64,000 nt of DNA from Glandiceps talaboti. Lineage: Eukaryota > Hemichordata > Enteropneusta > Spengelidae. The stretch lies in the NCBI RefSeq assembly GCF_964340395.1, contig NC_135549.1, positions 23,865,342-23,929,341 on the forward strand. The letters run 5' to 3'. Position 1 is the first letter of the stretch. Every line of letters starts with the position of its first letter. Under the pieces are notes generated by a model. It was not told the DNA's origin. It did no database searches and was given only the letters and a program-made list of their open reading frames with translations. This document shows, piece after piece, positions 1 to 10,998 of the stretch. Made by a program: the position numbers and the translations under genes.

Positions 1-2640
1 TATAGTGATGCAACATGAGTAGAAATAACTGACGTTAACTAAGTTTGGTAGCCAATATAGCAGGTTTACCGTCAAACTGACCCAAAATTTGTTTCAAATT
101 TGACTAGTAAAAACCGTTGGCCAGTTGTCAATTAGGCTTACAAGTTACACAAAGCATGATAAGACACTGTGAATGGTGCAAATAAACGACGTGCGAAATG
201 CCAAATACCGAATGCAAACAATACAAGCGAACAAAAGGGTCTGTGTGCACTCTCTTAGCCCGATATTTTGCCTAAAATCAAGCTCATATGTGCGAACGGT
301 ACGTGAAAATGATACATTGTTACTGAAATAGAATGACATAAAATGAAACCAAAATGTTTCTCAGTTTGATCGATGTACGTTCTGGGTTGCTACACTCCTT
401 AGTAAAATCACAATTTCATACAACTTTTTGTGCGCGCGACAAGTGTTTTCTGTCAAGTAGTTGTGTCGTTGACGTACCTATACCTAGTAGGCAGTGATGT
501 AGATAATAGCCGGTTACCGCCCAGCTATAACTTATAAGTATAACCACGTACAACAGTTTAGTTGTGGGACCGGCTAAGGAAAGTACTAAAATCTGACGAC
601 CATTGAAAAAAATTCTAAGGTCGGAAAATTAAATATGAGTTTCCCAGAAGTACTAATAGCACGTAAAATACCCAAAGTGTAAAAAAAAAAAAGAAGAAGA
701 AATAAATTCATTATTATTTGGAAAACATTTGAGGATTACGCGGTAAAACAAGACTGGCCACGCTATCGCTAGCGAAAGCCTTCGAACCAGTTCCATAGGG
801 ACCGGACGTTGAAGGAAGCGCGAAGCGAAGTGTGAGGTCAATGTAACGTCTCATGATGTATGATGCAACAACACGACGTTTACGTAGAGTAGAACTAAAT
901 GTTTTCTAAACTTCAACGGAAAGAAATTTTGTCGATCGGACACTGACTATTTTCAAATTCTTAAAACATCTGAGAAAAATAAAGAGAGGAAGCAAAATGT
1001 AGCACTGACAGACAAGATAGACGTACGGTACGTTTACAGGAGGCGAGGCACACCATGTGGTGCAAACTGGACAATGATCGTGCGTGTCACGTGTATGGCA
1101 TCAGATGTAATACATGTAGCTAACCAAATATTCTTGGAATGCAGCCTTTCTTGTAACAAGTATTGGAAATTGTCAGAAACCTGAGGATTTTATGACTGAA
1201 TATATTTCGATCAAGAATTCCCATACTTTCAGTTAAATTTTCTGATGACCCCGAAGCAAGACATGTTTGAAACATTTAGTGCGACATTTGATACTGATAA
1301 ACGAGTGATATAATTCATAAACAAATCTAACGTTGGCAACTCTTTTATTTCTGTAACGATCATCAAATTTCAAGGACAACTGTCTATGTTGTACACATAG
1401 ATCATACACCACTACCTAGTCTAGTTCCTATACCTGTCGACTGTTCTCTACGATCTCTAGCTCTGTGCATGTTGTGGAGATGAACGTAACGCGAACTGAC
1501 AAGACTACAAGTACAATCATGGAGGCATCATAAATATTTGTTTCATTCAAATTTGAAAGTTGAGAAATCGTATTAAATTCTTTCCAGATTTCTCAAAAAT
1601 CGTTTCCATATGTTTTGGCACTATCCAGCAATAATCCTCGTCATGTAAATGACATCGACTGACATCGTAGTCAAACATACGCACGGAGACAGAGCGGAGA
1701 CCAAACAAGAGTCCGTACTCACCCCATCACGACGTATGCATTTATGCGTTTGTTTTGAAATAGCTGGGGTGGTACTCGTACACATCGGGATAACTCGGAG
1801 AAGCACATGTTTGTGATTTTATTGACTGTTTTCTGAGATGGGACATTGGGTTTGGAAATACAAGTTTAATCAATCATAAAACAGCCATAACAGATACTTT
1901 CAAAGAATTAGAACACGGAAGGAAAATAACGGGAACATCAATGACATTTCTACCAAACTCAAGATCGCACGTAGCTATCTACCTAGTGTACAGTAAGTAT
2001 GGAAGTGCAAAGCTTAGTCCGCCCTGACCCGTGCGATACTTGTGAAGTTAATTTTGAAGTTTTCACGATTATGTTGTCAAAACACGACCTACATGTAATC
2101 TGTAAAAAAAATTCTCATCTATCTAACGATTTTGGTGTGATAACGATCGACCAAATGCCGACGCTAGTGTGTACGTGTACAACTGTAATCTAGTACCTTG
2201 TACAAATAATACAAGTAAGTTTGTTCGTACCCAAGAATTTTAGTTTACAATTTCAATGATACAAATTGTCACTGTGTAATAGTGTTTGGATCGTGTTAGA
2301 ACAGGTCCCTCAAAATATAATTTTTCCGGTTATAATTTGTATGTATAAGTTTATAGAAATACGTGTTTCACCCAGACTGGGTGTCTGGCCGTACGTACGC
2401 ACCGGAAAAAAACGTAGCAGAAACACTGCCACTAGACTTGAAAAAAAATATAACAAGGGACTCTTCGGATTAGGCAAGAACTACATGTAACCAATATGTG
2501 TGAACAGCCACTAATATGTTGATAAACTACCTGGGTCGGATTTACCAAATGCTCCTCCCAGATAAACAAATGTATTCCGTTGCACATGCGCAAACCCACT
2601 TCCGTAGCGTGGGCACATAGCCTGTTTGGACCTTGGCCTT
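1..2640. other. Left flank without a recognised gene
   Basis: Only short open frames of 60-75 codons occur here, with no recognisable domain, signal peptide or splice context. The stretch is AT-rich and shows no similarity I can see to the repeated receptor units that begin near 2640. I see nothing else to annotate. Confidence 0.5.
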
Positions 2641-2705
2641 TAAATCTATTGGTAAACGAATAGTTGCTAATACATGACGGTGAAGTCTTGTAATTTTGTT
2701 AGATT

Positions 2706-2706
<1 letters not shown>

Positions 2707-2764
<58 letters not shown>
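2707..2764. repeat. (GT)n microsatellite
   Basis: Uninterrupted GT dinucleotides for about 58 bases. The same point in the paralogous flank near 33.63 kb carries an (AT)n tract inside a palindrome, so this spot is repeatedly expanded. Confidence 0.95.
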
Positions 2765-2768
<4 letters not shown>

Positions 2769-3937
2769 CATACCTTATCGTACTTTATGACAAACGTAAA
2801 TATAAGTCTTTAATTTCCTTACGATATAGAATGTTCCACTTACAGACGTCACAAAGGAGATCATTGTAGTATCAATACAATATACATGCTTAAAAGAAGA
2901 GCACCAAATGTATATTGTTGTCTGAGACCGAAAACCACAATCGAATATAACAACAGTGCTATTTTACGTTAGTGTCTGGACAACAAATGAATGAGGAAAC
3001 TGACGTTTTGTCTATGAGACTACGCCAAGGGGTACTGATTGTCGTATCTTACACAAAATTCTATTAAATTTGAATTACAAAATTGCAAAACCTCATTGCT
3101 AGCATTGGCACCCTACCTATATTGCATCAGAATAAATGCATCATATTCAAGATAGACATTTAGTCAGTCAAACATAAGAGAAAATCGTGGTAACCGAACG
3201 GTACAATTTGTTAATTTTCAACACCCCTAGAACGATGGCGATTCATATAACACATTCTATTTACATTTGATTGCTAAAATCCGACCACCCTAAATTGGAA
3301 TGCAGCCAACCATGGAGATACTATATGGTTTGTTGCCGAATAAAAATCGAATATGAACTCCGTGGCAGTGGTCATCACATAATCCCGGCAACGAAGGTAT
3401 GAGGAAACTAATTGTTTATCAAACTGTTCCAAATGCAAAGACTTTGCTGCTCTCGAAGAGATGTCAGATTGCCGCAAATACTAATTTTCAAGTTATGTCG
3501 ATGACATATCAGTGATACGTCAGAGATTAAAGACATTATTTGCACTATAGATTGTCAAGCATAAACTTGTGTTGACTGGAGATGTCACAGTGAGATATAT
3601 TGAATAAGTAATTTTAAAAAAATATCTTTTTCATAATTTCTCATAATCAGGTAACCGACGTTATTTAGTAAATGTATACGATTAGCGAGAAAAATCAAAG
3701 AATTAGAACACAGGTATATTTGCTTAATAATAATTGAAGCACAAGTTGGATAAGTTAAAAAAAATTGTTACACAAAATCACTCTGATAACGTTTATATGT
3801 TATCTCGATTACAGCTGAATATTGCATATTTTGTAGGCGAGTCTGTGTTTCAGCTTTTGCCTATCTGCATGGTTCAATTGGTCATTTGTAATGGTCAACG
3901 ACCGGAGGTATGTAAGGGTACCTAACACGTTACACTG

Positions 3938-4811
3938 AGACCATGAACTTAGAGTCTCAATTTGCAAAAGATAGCCATCTGAGTCTCAGAAGGCAACAAA
4001 TCGCCCTCTGAGACCAGTCTCAGTTTACCAGCCTCAGATGACAAAAACGTCTAGATGAGACTAGTCTCAGTTTGCAAAAAATCGTGATCTCAGACCGGTC
4101 TCAGATGGCAAACAAACCCGTTAATCACAGTTTGCAAAAAGGTCATGATCTGAGACCTCTCCGTCACAGATGGCAAAGAAGTCTCTCATATTAGGCTGTT
4201 ACTGGTACAGAGCATGGATGTACATCTATGTATAGAGTTAGAGCTTGTTCATGGCATATCTTTGAAAGAAAATTACAAACACACCAATAAATAAAGTTAT
4301 GGATGTACAGGTGAACTATGTTAGACCTCCAATGGTTTTAGCATGGGTGTATAACCGACGTGCATGATAATTCCTTAGAGTGGTTATAGTCTTAGGATTT
4401 AGATACTTGTTAGTGTTTGTATTGTAATCAGTGTTGCTATCAACACTTATCTTTTGTTAGTCTATGTATATGAAGTCAATTGTTTTGTTTCTGTAGTTAT
4501 ATCAGTCTGTGCTGCTTGATTGGCTTCACGACGAATGTGTACTTTAGTTATGTTAGCGTTAGAGTCCACATTATGCCACTAGTAATGTTTTTTGTATATA
4601 CATTCTTTGGTAAAGTCTTCCGTGTGCACAATGGTCTCTAGTACAGTCTCAGATCTTTGTTTTTGCGAACTGAGACTAATCTCGGGCAGACGTTGTATTT
4701 ACCATCAGAGACTGGCCCCAGATGGCACATTTTTGCCTTCTGAGACTGTCAAACTGAGAAAGGTCTCAGATGGTGATTTTTTTGCAGACTGAGACTCCCA
4801 GTTCATGGTCT
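3938..4811. mobile_element. Foldback MITE with iterated subterminal motif
   Basis: The outer ends agaccatgaact and agttcatggtct are inverted, and imperfect inversion continues inward for roughly 190 bp on each side. Each arm is built from short repeats of the kind ctcagtttgcaaaa and ctcagatggcaaa. The ~425-bp centre is unrelated to the arms and codes for nothing. Paralogous flanks at 12.72-12.78 and 35.0 kb run through without this sequence, so it inserted in this copy only. No transposase is visible, so it would be non-autonomous. Confidence 0.75.
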
Positions 4812-5452
4812 GTTTAATGTTTATATATACCATATACCATATGACAGTCGAAAATCAAGGTTAATAACAAATATAATGATGGCATGTCGACACCAAGTTC
4901 GGTCACCGATGGTCATCCATAAATTCACTTACCTGCATAAAATCGCTATGACGCAGCTTAAAAGTTTTGCCCTAAATCTGTGCTTCCGTTAAGTTCTACG
5001 ATCTCGACTGGATAACAACCTGCGAACTGGACAACAGTACCCTAGAGAATGATGTGTAATTTATCCATGATGTATTAATTATTATCAATCGTACCTTGTT
5101 ACGAATACACACCAACACAGACCACTGGAAATATGTAAAACATTGAATTAAAGTGGATTGTAGACTTGCATTAAAGTTTGGTTAGTGTTATTAAAATGCA
5201 GTATATTGTATTAGTGGCAGGACTGCCTGGTGTAGGTATGTGATAGCACTTATTAAGGTGAATCCGACTAAACAAATGCTGAGCACAATAGTTGAATCAC
5301 GTCGTTCAGTTCAATTCACCCTTTATATAATGATCAGCTCACATACGAGACAGATTTCAAGTAATACATTAGAAGGCTGGCAAACTCTGGTTATTTTTAT
5401 AACCTATTCAGTGTTTGCCTAACATTGTAATTTTCCTGCTCTCTGTTTGGTC

Positions 5453-5453
5453 C

Positions 5454-5526
<73 letters not shown>

Positions 5527-5545
5527 GCCTGTCTGTCTCTGTCTA
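5453..5545. repeat. (GTCT)n microsatellite
   Basis: Tandem GTCT units with a few variants. Homologous positions in the other receptor units also carry GTCT or GTAT arrays (13167-13345, near 23.87 kb, 35551-35620). The frames rich in Cys, Leu, Ser and Val read from such arrays are not genes. Confidence 0.95.
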
Positions 5546-5816
5546 GTATATATCTATCGGTGTGTATGTCTCTTTGCCTGTCTGTCTGTCCGTCTGTCTT
5601 TAATTTACTAGGTTTTAATGATCCACAAAAACAATTATCTCAGCATGTTTCCAAATCAATGTTTATTCATTACTTAGCTCATTAATAAACATACACATAC
5701 CTGATACTCTATCCTCAATGAATATTAACATGAATGTTTACTTTAACATGGACATTTACTTTAACCTTTTAATCTGGTAGGGGTCAAATATCATAGCAAC
5801 AATGTGTTAGTACATC

Positions 5817-6010
5817 ATGTATGAGAACGTCTGGAAAGTCCCTCCATCATGCTGTAGTAATGAGAAGGTTGTGTTAAATGAAATTGGAAGTGGACGCCAA
5901 TTACGGGACACGAATTTGAGAACGAGCTATTCAAAACTGACAAAAGTCTACATTGTAAGATTTTCTAATTATTTCATAAGTTCACTGTTTGTAAACAAAA
6001 AAAAGAACGA
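5817..6010 (+). other. Small conserved plus-strand frame, copy 1
   Basis: This open frame contains NEIGSGRQLRDTN and SKLTKVYIVRF. Related frames occur at 14960-15183, 24115-24300 and 35822-36004, in the same position within each receptor unit. In most copies the frame reaches a splice-donor-like (A)TGTAAGA or TGGTAAGA. It could be an exon of an unidentified gene, or simply non-coding duplicated DNA that happens to stay open. I do not recognise a domain. Confidence 0.3.
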
Positions 6011-6035
6011 AGTTTTAGATTTCAACCAGACAAGG

Positions 6036-6262
6036 CTAGAAATCTCATTCCCATATAGGTTTAGTTTGCTTAGCTTAGTGAGGTCTTTGAAAAGGAAATC
6101 TTGTGTCGCAACAATGTGGTTGCGGTAGATATATATAAGATTATGTCACCCCTGAATACATCTGAAGGCAGAGTTAAAAGTCAACCATCAGGATGTAAAG
6201 TCCGCAAATTCTGCAATATGGCAAAAGAATAGTTCTTAAGACTAGAAAGTTTGAGTGTATCC
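6036..6262 (-). pseudogene. LRR relic of a type-A receptor
   Basis: Read on the minus strand, this resembles two or three LRR modules of the neighbouring receptors (LSKLNLYGNEIS-like phrases), with frameshifts. A closely similar relic lies at 25125-25480. There is no signal peptide, Ig domain or tail, so this is only the remains of a gene body left by unequal exchange or deletion. Confidence 0.6.
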
Positions 6263-6359
6263 AAACGTAGTTCAATCAAACTAGCGATATCATGGAAGAG
6301 AAAATCATCTAGAGCAAATACACCGGAGTGTACAGATAGGTGAGACGTTTGTCTAAACC

Positions 6360-6910
6360 TTTATAAAGTGTGATGTTGTAGCGTTTGGTGAATAATTTGC
6401 ATAATTAATTATTTTTGGCCATTAGGCAATCTCCTACGAATGAAACCTTGAAATTCGTGTAATTTTGTACATACATTGACATTCAAAAAGCATACATGCT
6501 TGTTGATGTAACTTTAAAGTTTAATGAGTAATTTGCATAATTAATGAGCTTTGATGATTAAGCTTCAAATTTTATACAATTTGCACATACATCGGTGATA
6601 ACTAGTCATGAGTTTGGGGGAGCTGGATTAGTATGTGGACTTTCCTTGTAATGAGTCATAATAACTAGGCAATATCGGAAGAATGTACTCTTCAAATGTA
6701 AGGTAGTTTTGTTAATAGGATGATATTGAGTAATTTGCATAAATAGTGTTGTTTGGTAATTATGCCACATCTTAATGTGATATATATCTTGATAATTACA
6801 AAGGATGTAGGAACAACAATCCTTTTTAGAGAGCCTGTCACTCAAATATTTTGTTATACCATTTTCTATTGACATTTGTGTATTAGTCTTTTCACCACAG
6901 TCGGTCATGC
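6360..6910. repeat. AT-rich tandem-unit element, copy 1
   Basis: About three units begin with aatttgcataatta (near 6390, 6525 and 6730), followed by degenerate 'tatctta...cttcaaattt' phrases. The same composition is found at 17270-17907 and 25530-26160, and in cleaner form in the 29121-30424 element. It codes for nothing and is probably a decayed non-autonomous transposon of the same family. Confidence 0.5.
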
Positions 6911-8398
6911 ATTCTAAATGACAAATAAGAAGTCATCATAGAAAACACGTTCTTTCCACTTAATGGTGTAAAGCTATGTGACTAATGGGCGAAATTATTT
7001 TTTTTTCTTCTAAAACTTGATTCAGGATTCGAGTGAGGGTAATATAAAGATATTAGTAGAATTTACAAAGAGACGGACACTTTAATTAAGTGCAATATAC
7101 TTCAGGAATTATGATAATGTCTATGAATTTTACTGGAAAGTAACAATCGTCGGTTAATGGTATATATATGCCACAACCAGTCACATGCATATCACATTTA
7201 TAATCATCAATTCGTGTGTTTATATATGTGGTTTATTTCATAATTCTTAATCTGCATTGAATACAGTAACAATTTACATATTCATGTCAAAAAAGTGTCC
7301 CAAAATATATCAAATTGTTTGTTAACCCTGGAGTGTGAATAGACAATAATAAAATGGTTCTGTCCACAATGACATACAATTCAATTACCCATATTAGGTG
7401 AAAGGACAAAATAGAAAAAAAGTAAAGAAATGTCATTTTATATAACCAGTATATCACCTTAAACAACGTGAAAAAAAATCGTCGGTGTTGTCATGGATAT
7501 TAAATAGACTCAATTGTTAAGTACATCAAATAAAATCTATTAATTTGTGGTAGCGAGTATAGTGACTGACACACATAAAACGATAACCTGAATAAATGTT
7601 AATACATGCACATATAAACTAACTACAACCTACAATATCAAAAAAGGTTATTTGGTTAGGTATAATATGATAGACGGACGGACAAGCTGTCAGGATGGTA
7701 AAAATGTTTGCATACTGGCGTCAATACACTGCACCATAACCCTTTCACAGTACTTGAACGTTTTCTAGAAACACACACTCTCTGAGAACTATAGACATAC
7801 ATGTATGATCAAATCAAACCGTTCTGTAAAATAGTTTATATTATCGTTAAAAACAAATCCATCCATCCTTAGACTATTATCCATCGTCACAATATTCACT
7901 CATGAAAATAAACAAAGCAGTTTTTTGACAAAGCACTTGAGTACAATCGCTATATTCCCTTAAACTATTACTGTCACAAAATAAAAACGAATCTTTAAGA
8001 TGATGAAGTCGTCACCTTATTTGGAAACCTTAAAATATCGTCATCTTTCAAGGAAACCCTTTCTTTATCAAATTAAACATACCATTATTATCATTATAAT
8101 GATGCTTTCGAAGAAGTAAATAACCATACCTTGGTAAGAAATTCGCCACAAACCAAAAAGCACTACGACTATTTCATACAGTGATACAATATAATGGCTA
8201 TACATCACATATAAAGTAAAGTCAAGGTTAAAATTTTACGCTTGGTTGTAGAATATTAATTTTGGGTATTATATCGCACAAGTAGTTGTTTAAATTTCAA
8301 ACTTTGATCGTTCATAATTATATGATCTTACAATAAATCAAGAATTCCGACAACTACTTTTGAGTCACCAATCACTCAAATGTTTAATTATATCAAGC
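6911..8398. other. 3' flank of receptor 1
   Basis: Non-coding sequence downstream (on the minus strand) of the type-A receptor. It is paralogous to 26170-27400 and, in shortened form, to 21549-21763. I see no gene in it. Its 3' part is presumably the receptor 3' UTR; a polyadenylation site cannot be fixed by eye. Confidence 0.5.
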
Positions 8399-10879
8399 TC
8401 AATACTTCATATTCAGTGTTTCGTAGACACTAGGTGTTACTTGATGTGTTCCTGGTGACAGAGATGTGTAACCGGTTTCAGCAGCATCGATCGCTGGTGC
8501 GTTTTCATAGATATAATGAGACTGGTCTTCTCTGTTGTTCGGTGATTCAACTATACCGTTTGGTGGTTCAGTATATCTTTCATACGGGGTATCTTCCAAA
8601 ATGACACTGGGGTGATTTGGTCTTGGGCCCTTCCTCATGCGCGGCTGTAGGTCGTCATTTTCATATATGGTATTGTCGAATGTTTGTTGGGTTGTGTCGT
8701 CAGATTTATCGTCAGTGTATGCACCACTTCGCCAACAGAAGTGTCGAGTTATTAGAATGATAACTAAACATAACGCTCCCGTCAACAAACCTCCAAAGAA
8801 TCCCAGTGTAATATACGCACCAGACGATAACCCATGCACCTCAGTGTTTGTAAAGGTTGTAGTCAGTGACGCTGTGGTAGTTGTAACACCATCTGAGGTC
8901 AAACCACCACTCGTTGTATGTGAGAGAGTTGAAGTCAATTCCGTCGTTGACGTTTTCGCTGTGGTTGTTCGCATTGTTGTATGAACCGTACTAACCACTT
9001 CTAACGTTGATGGCGCTGTCACAACCACCTTTAAAGTTCTCATGCCCAGGGAAGTCCCTTCAGCACTTTTTGCAACGCATGCATAATTTCCTTCATTATC
9101 ATAGTCAATTTGCGGTATTAGCAAGTCGCCATCGTCAAGTTGATTTGGTTCGCTTTCGGAACAAATTCCGTCGTTGTCAGAAGGAACTATGCTACCGCTC
9201 GGAGTAATCCAGTACTTGATAGGTGTTGGTTCACCATTGACGTCACAGTCTAATGTTACATTGTCACCCTCTGATGATGTAATGATTTTAAAAGGCTCAT
9301 AAAATACTGGTAGGGGATAACACATGAGATCATCGAACGGGATGGTCAATATATCTTCTCCTGTATGCTGTTCAGGTGCTTCACATCTCATGGTGGTACT
9401 TCCAAAGCTCAGATTGTCATCATTGTCATCTAACCACTGCCTGATATCTTTCAGACGGCAATCACATGACCATGGATTTCTGTACATATAGAGACGGTTA
9501 AGATCATCTAATCCATTAAATATACTTCCTGGTAATGTAGTGATAAGGTTATCATACATATACAGATAGTATAGTTTATCTAATCCCTGGAATATATTTT
9601 CCTGTAAAGATTCCAAAACGTTTCTCTCCAGGTACAAATATTTCAGTTCACTGAGTCCACAGAATAAACTCTCTGGTAGAAACTTTATGCTGTTATCGTA
9701 CAGATATAGTGTTTCTAGACTGTGTAATCCATTTAAGGAATTTTCATGTAGGCATGATATGTGATTGATATGTAAGCGAAGGTTGGTCAATTTACCAAGG
9801 TCTTGGAAAGTAAAATCTTTTATAGCAGTAATATCATTGCTATAGAGATACAATGTACGTAGATCGTATAGGCCATTGAAAACATGCACAGGTAAAGAAG
9901 CAATCTGATTTGAATGAAGTTGTAAATATTGCAGACTGTGTAAATCAACGAACAACGGTTCTTGCAGGACTGACAGCGAATTGCTTTGCAAGTAAAGATG
10001 TGTCAACTTATCAAGGCCTTGGAAAGTATTATTTTCGAATGCAACTATGTTATTACTGTAGAGGTACAGATACCGAAGGTTGTGTAGTCCACTGAAAACA
10101 TTTTCAGGAAAACGGTTAATACCATTGCTATAGAGGTACAAGCGCTGAAGGTTGTGTAGTCCACTAAATACATCCTCAGGTAAATGATTAATGTCATTAC
10201 TGTAGAGGTACAAATACCGAAGGTTGTGTAGTCCTCTAAATACATCCTCGGGTAAATGATTAATGTCATTTCTATCGAGGTACACATACTGAAGGTTGTT
10301 AAGTCCTCTGAAAACATCCTCAGGTAATACAGTTAGTTTGTTGGAATAAAGATACAAATATTGTAACTCATGTAAACCAGCGAACGAATTGTTGTGTAGA
10401 CGGTAAATTTCATTGCTGTATAAGCGTAGGTCGGTCAATTTACCAAGGTCTTGGAAAGTGAAATCTTCAATAGCAGAAATATCATTGCTGTAGAAGTACA
10501 AGCGCTGAAGGTTGTAAAGTCCCCTGAAAACATCTTCAGGTAATACAGTGAGTTGGTTGGAGTACAGGTACAAGCGTTCCAAATTAGACAATCCAGTAAA
10601 TGCAAGTACTTCTACTTCTTCTATTCTGCTACTGTACAGGTAAAGCCACGTCAAACTTGATAGAGTATCAAACGAATTGTTAGGAATACGGACCAAATTA
10701 TTACCATAAAGGTATAAAATCGTTGTGGCGGTCGGAATTCCCTGTGGGATATCTGTTAATCCTCGGTTTTGACAATTGACAGTGGTTCCTGAACACGCAC
10801 ATTCTGTTGGACATGTTTCGATAGCAGTAATATGCAGTGTGAACCACAGTAAAATCGTTGATATAGCCAAAACAGCCAT
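8399..10879 (-). CDS. LRR-Ig transmembrane receptor, type A (full length)
   Basis: An 826-residue single-pass receptor. In order it shows a signal peptide (1-20), an LRRNT with Cys23, 27, 29 and 36, 17 LRRs of 24 residues (about 50-458) plus a cap, an LRRCT starting NPWSCDCRLKDIRQWL, an I-set Ig (about 535-630, Cys in LDCDV and YACVA), a Ser/Thr-rich stalk, a TM helix (about 688-711) containing GGLLTG, and a 115-residue tail. Tail tyrosines are Y739 and Y791 in YEN (Grb2-SH2-like), then Y804 YTSL and Y819 YETL, separated by 11 residues like a long-spaced ITAM. SVYETL also fits the ITIM consensus. LRR7-LRR9 are nearly identical. The ATG follows a likely splice acceptor, so coding is in one exon. 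A recognition or adhesion receptor of immune type is likely; the ligand is unknown. Confidence 0.92.
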   Translation of the reverse strand: MAVLAISTILLWFTLHITAIETCPTECACSGTTVNCQNRGLTDIPQGIPTATTILYLYGNNLVRIPNNSFDTLSSLTWLYLYSSRIEEVEVLAFTGLSNLERLYLYSNQLTVLPEDVFRGLYNLQRLYFYSNDISAIEDFTFQDLGKLTDLRLYSNEIYRLHNNSFAGLHELQYLYLYSNKLTVLPEDVFRGLNNLQYVYLDRNDINHLPEDVFRGLHNLRYLYLYSNDINHLPEDVFSGLHNLQRLYLYSNGINRFPENVFSGLHNLRYLYLYSNNIVAFENNTFQGLDKLTHLYLQSNSLSVLQEPLFVDLHSLQYLQLHSNQIASLPVHVFNGLYDLRTLYLYSNDITAIKDFTFQDLGKLTNLRLHINHISCLHENSLNGLHSLETLYLYDNSIKFLPESLFCGLSELKYLYLERNVLESLQENIFQGLDKLYYLYMYDNLITTLPGSIFNGLDDLNRLYMYRNPWSCDCRLKDIRQWLDDNDDNLSFGSTTMRCEAPEQHTGEDILTIPFDDLMCYPLPVFYEPFKIITSSEGDNVTLDCDVNGEPTPIKYWITPSGSIVPSDNDGICSESEPNQLDDGDLLIPQIDYDNEGNYACVAKSAEGTSLGMRTLKVVVTAPSTLEVVSTVHTTMRTTTAKTSTTELTSTLSHTTSGGLTSDGVTTTTASLTTTFTNTEVHGLSSGAYITLGFFGGLLTGALCLVIILITRHFCWRSGAYTDDKSDDTTQQTFDNTIYENDDLQPRMRKGPRPNHPSVILEDTPYERYTEPPNGIVESPNNREDQSHYIYENAPAIDAAETGYTSLSPGTHQVTPSVYETLNMKY

Positions 10880-10887
10880 TCCACAAG

Positions 10888-10998
10888 CTGTGAGAAGAAA
10901 AGGGAAACAGTAATGAATCTTAAGTTATGTGTGTTTAATTAAATGCATTATCAAAGTGAATTCGAGTACTTGTTCACTTTTCGAATTTGAAATTGTAC
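10888..10998 (-). promoter_or_regulatory. Candidate leader intron of receptor 1
   Basis: On the minus strand a pyrimidine-rich tract ends in ctcacag at 10888, nine bases before the ATG. The same acceptor context occurs before the receptor at 30414-32849. Two donors are possible. One is gcag|gtacaatt at 10998, conserved at 32997. The other is a stronger CAG|GTAAGT at 12854, conserved at 4932 and 35107. Which is used cannot be decided without transcripts. Confidence 0.45.

Larger units (their letters stand above)
2641..6030. other. Receptor-unit upstream flank, copy 1 (non-coding)
   Basis: This is a diverged copy of the sequence that lies upstream of the type-A receptors at 11580-13640 and 33530-35830. 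Shared landmarks in order are the gttgctaatacatgatgg block (about 2662), a segment ending in a minus-strand splice-donor-like CAG|GTAAGT (exon side ends near 4933), a GTCT microsatellite, and the small plus-strand frame at 5817. The gene it once served is not in the window. A MITE interrupts it at 3938-4811. Confidence 0.6.

Noticed and set aside
6606-6908. 100-codon minus frame (also at 25907-26098)
   Set aside because: Reads through the AT-rich repeat; the paralogous copies break the frame.
8637-10317. Open frames of 60-115 codons on the plus strand and a 90-codon periodic minus frame inside receptor 1
   Set aside because: They are shadows of the LRR coding sequence; the periodicity comes from the 72-bp LRR repeat.
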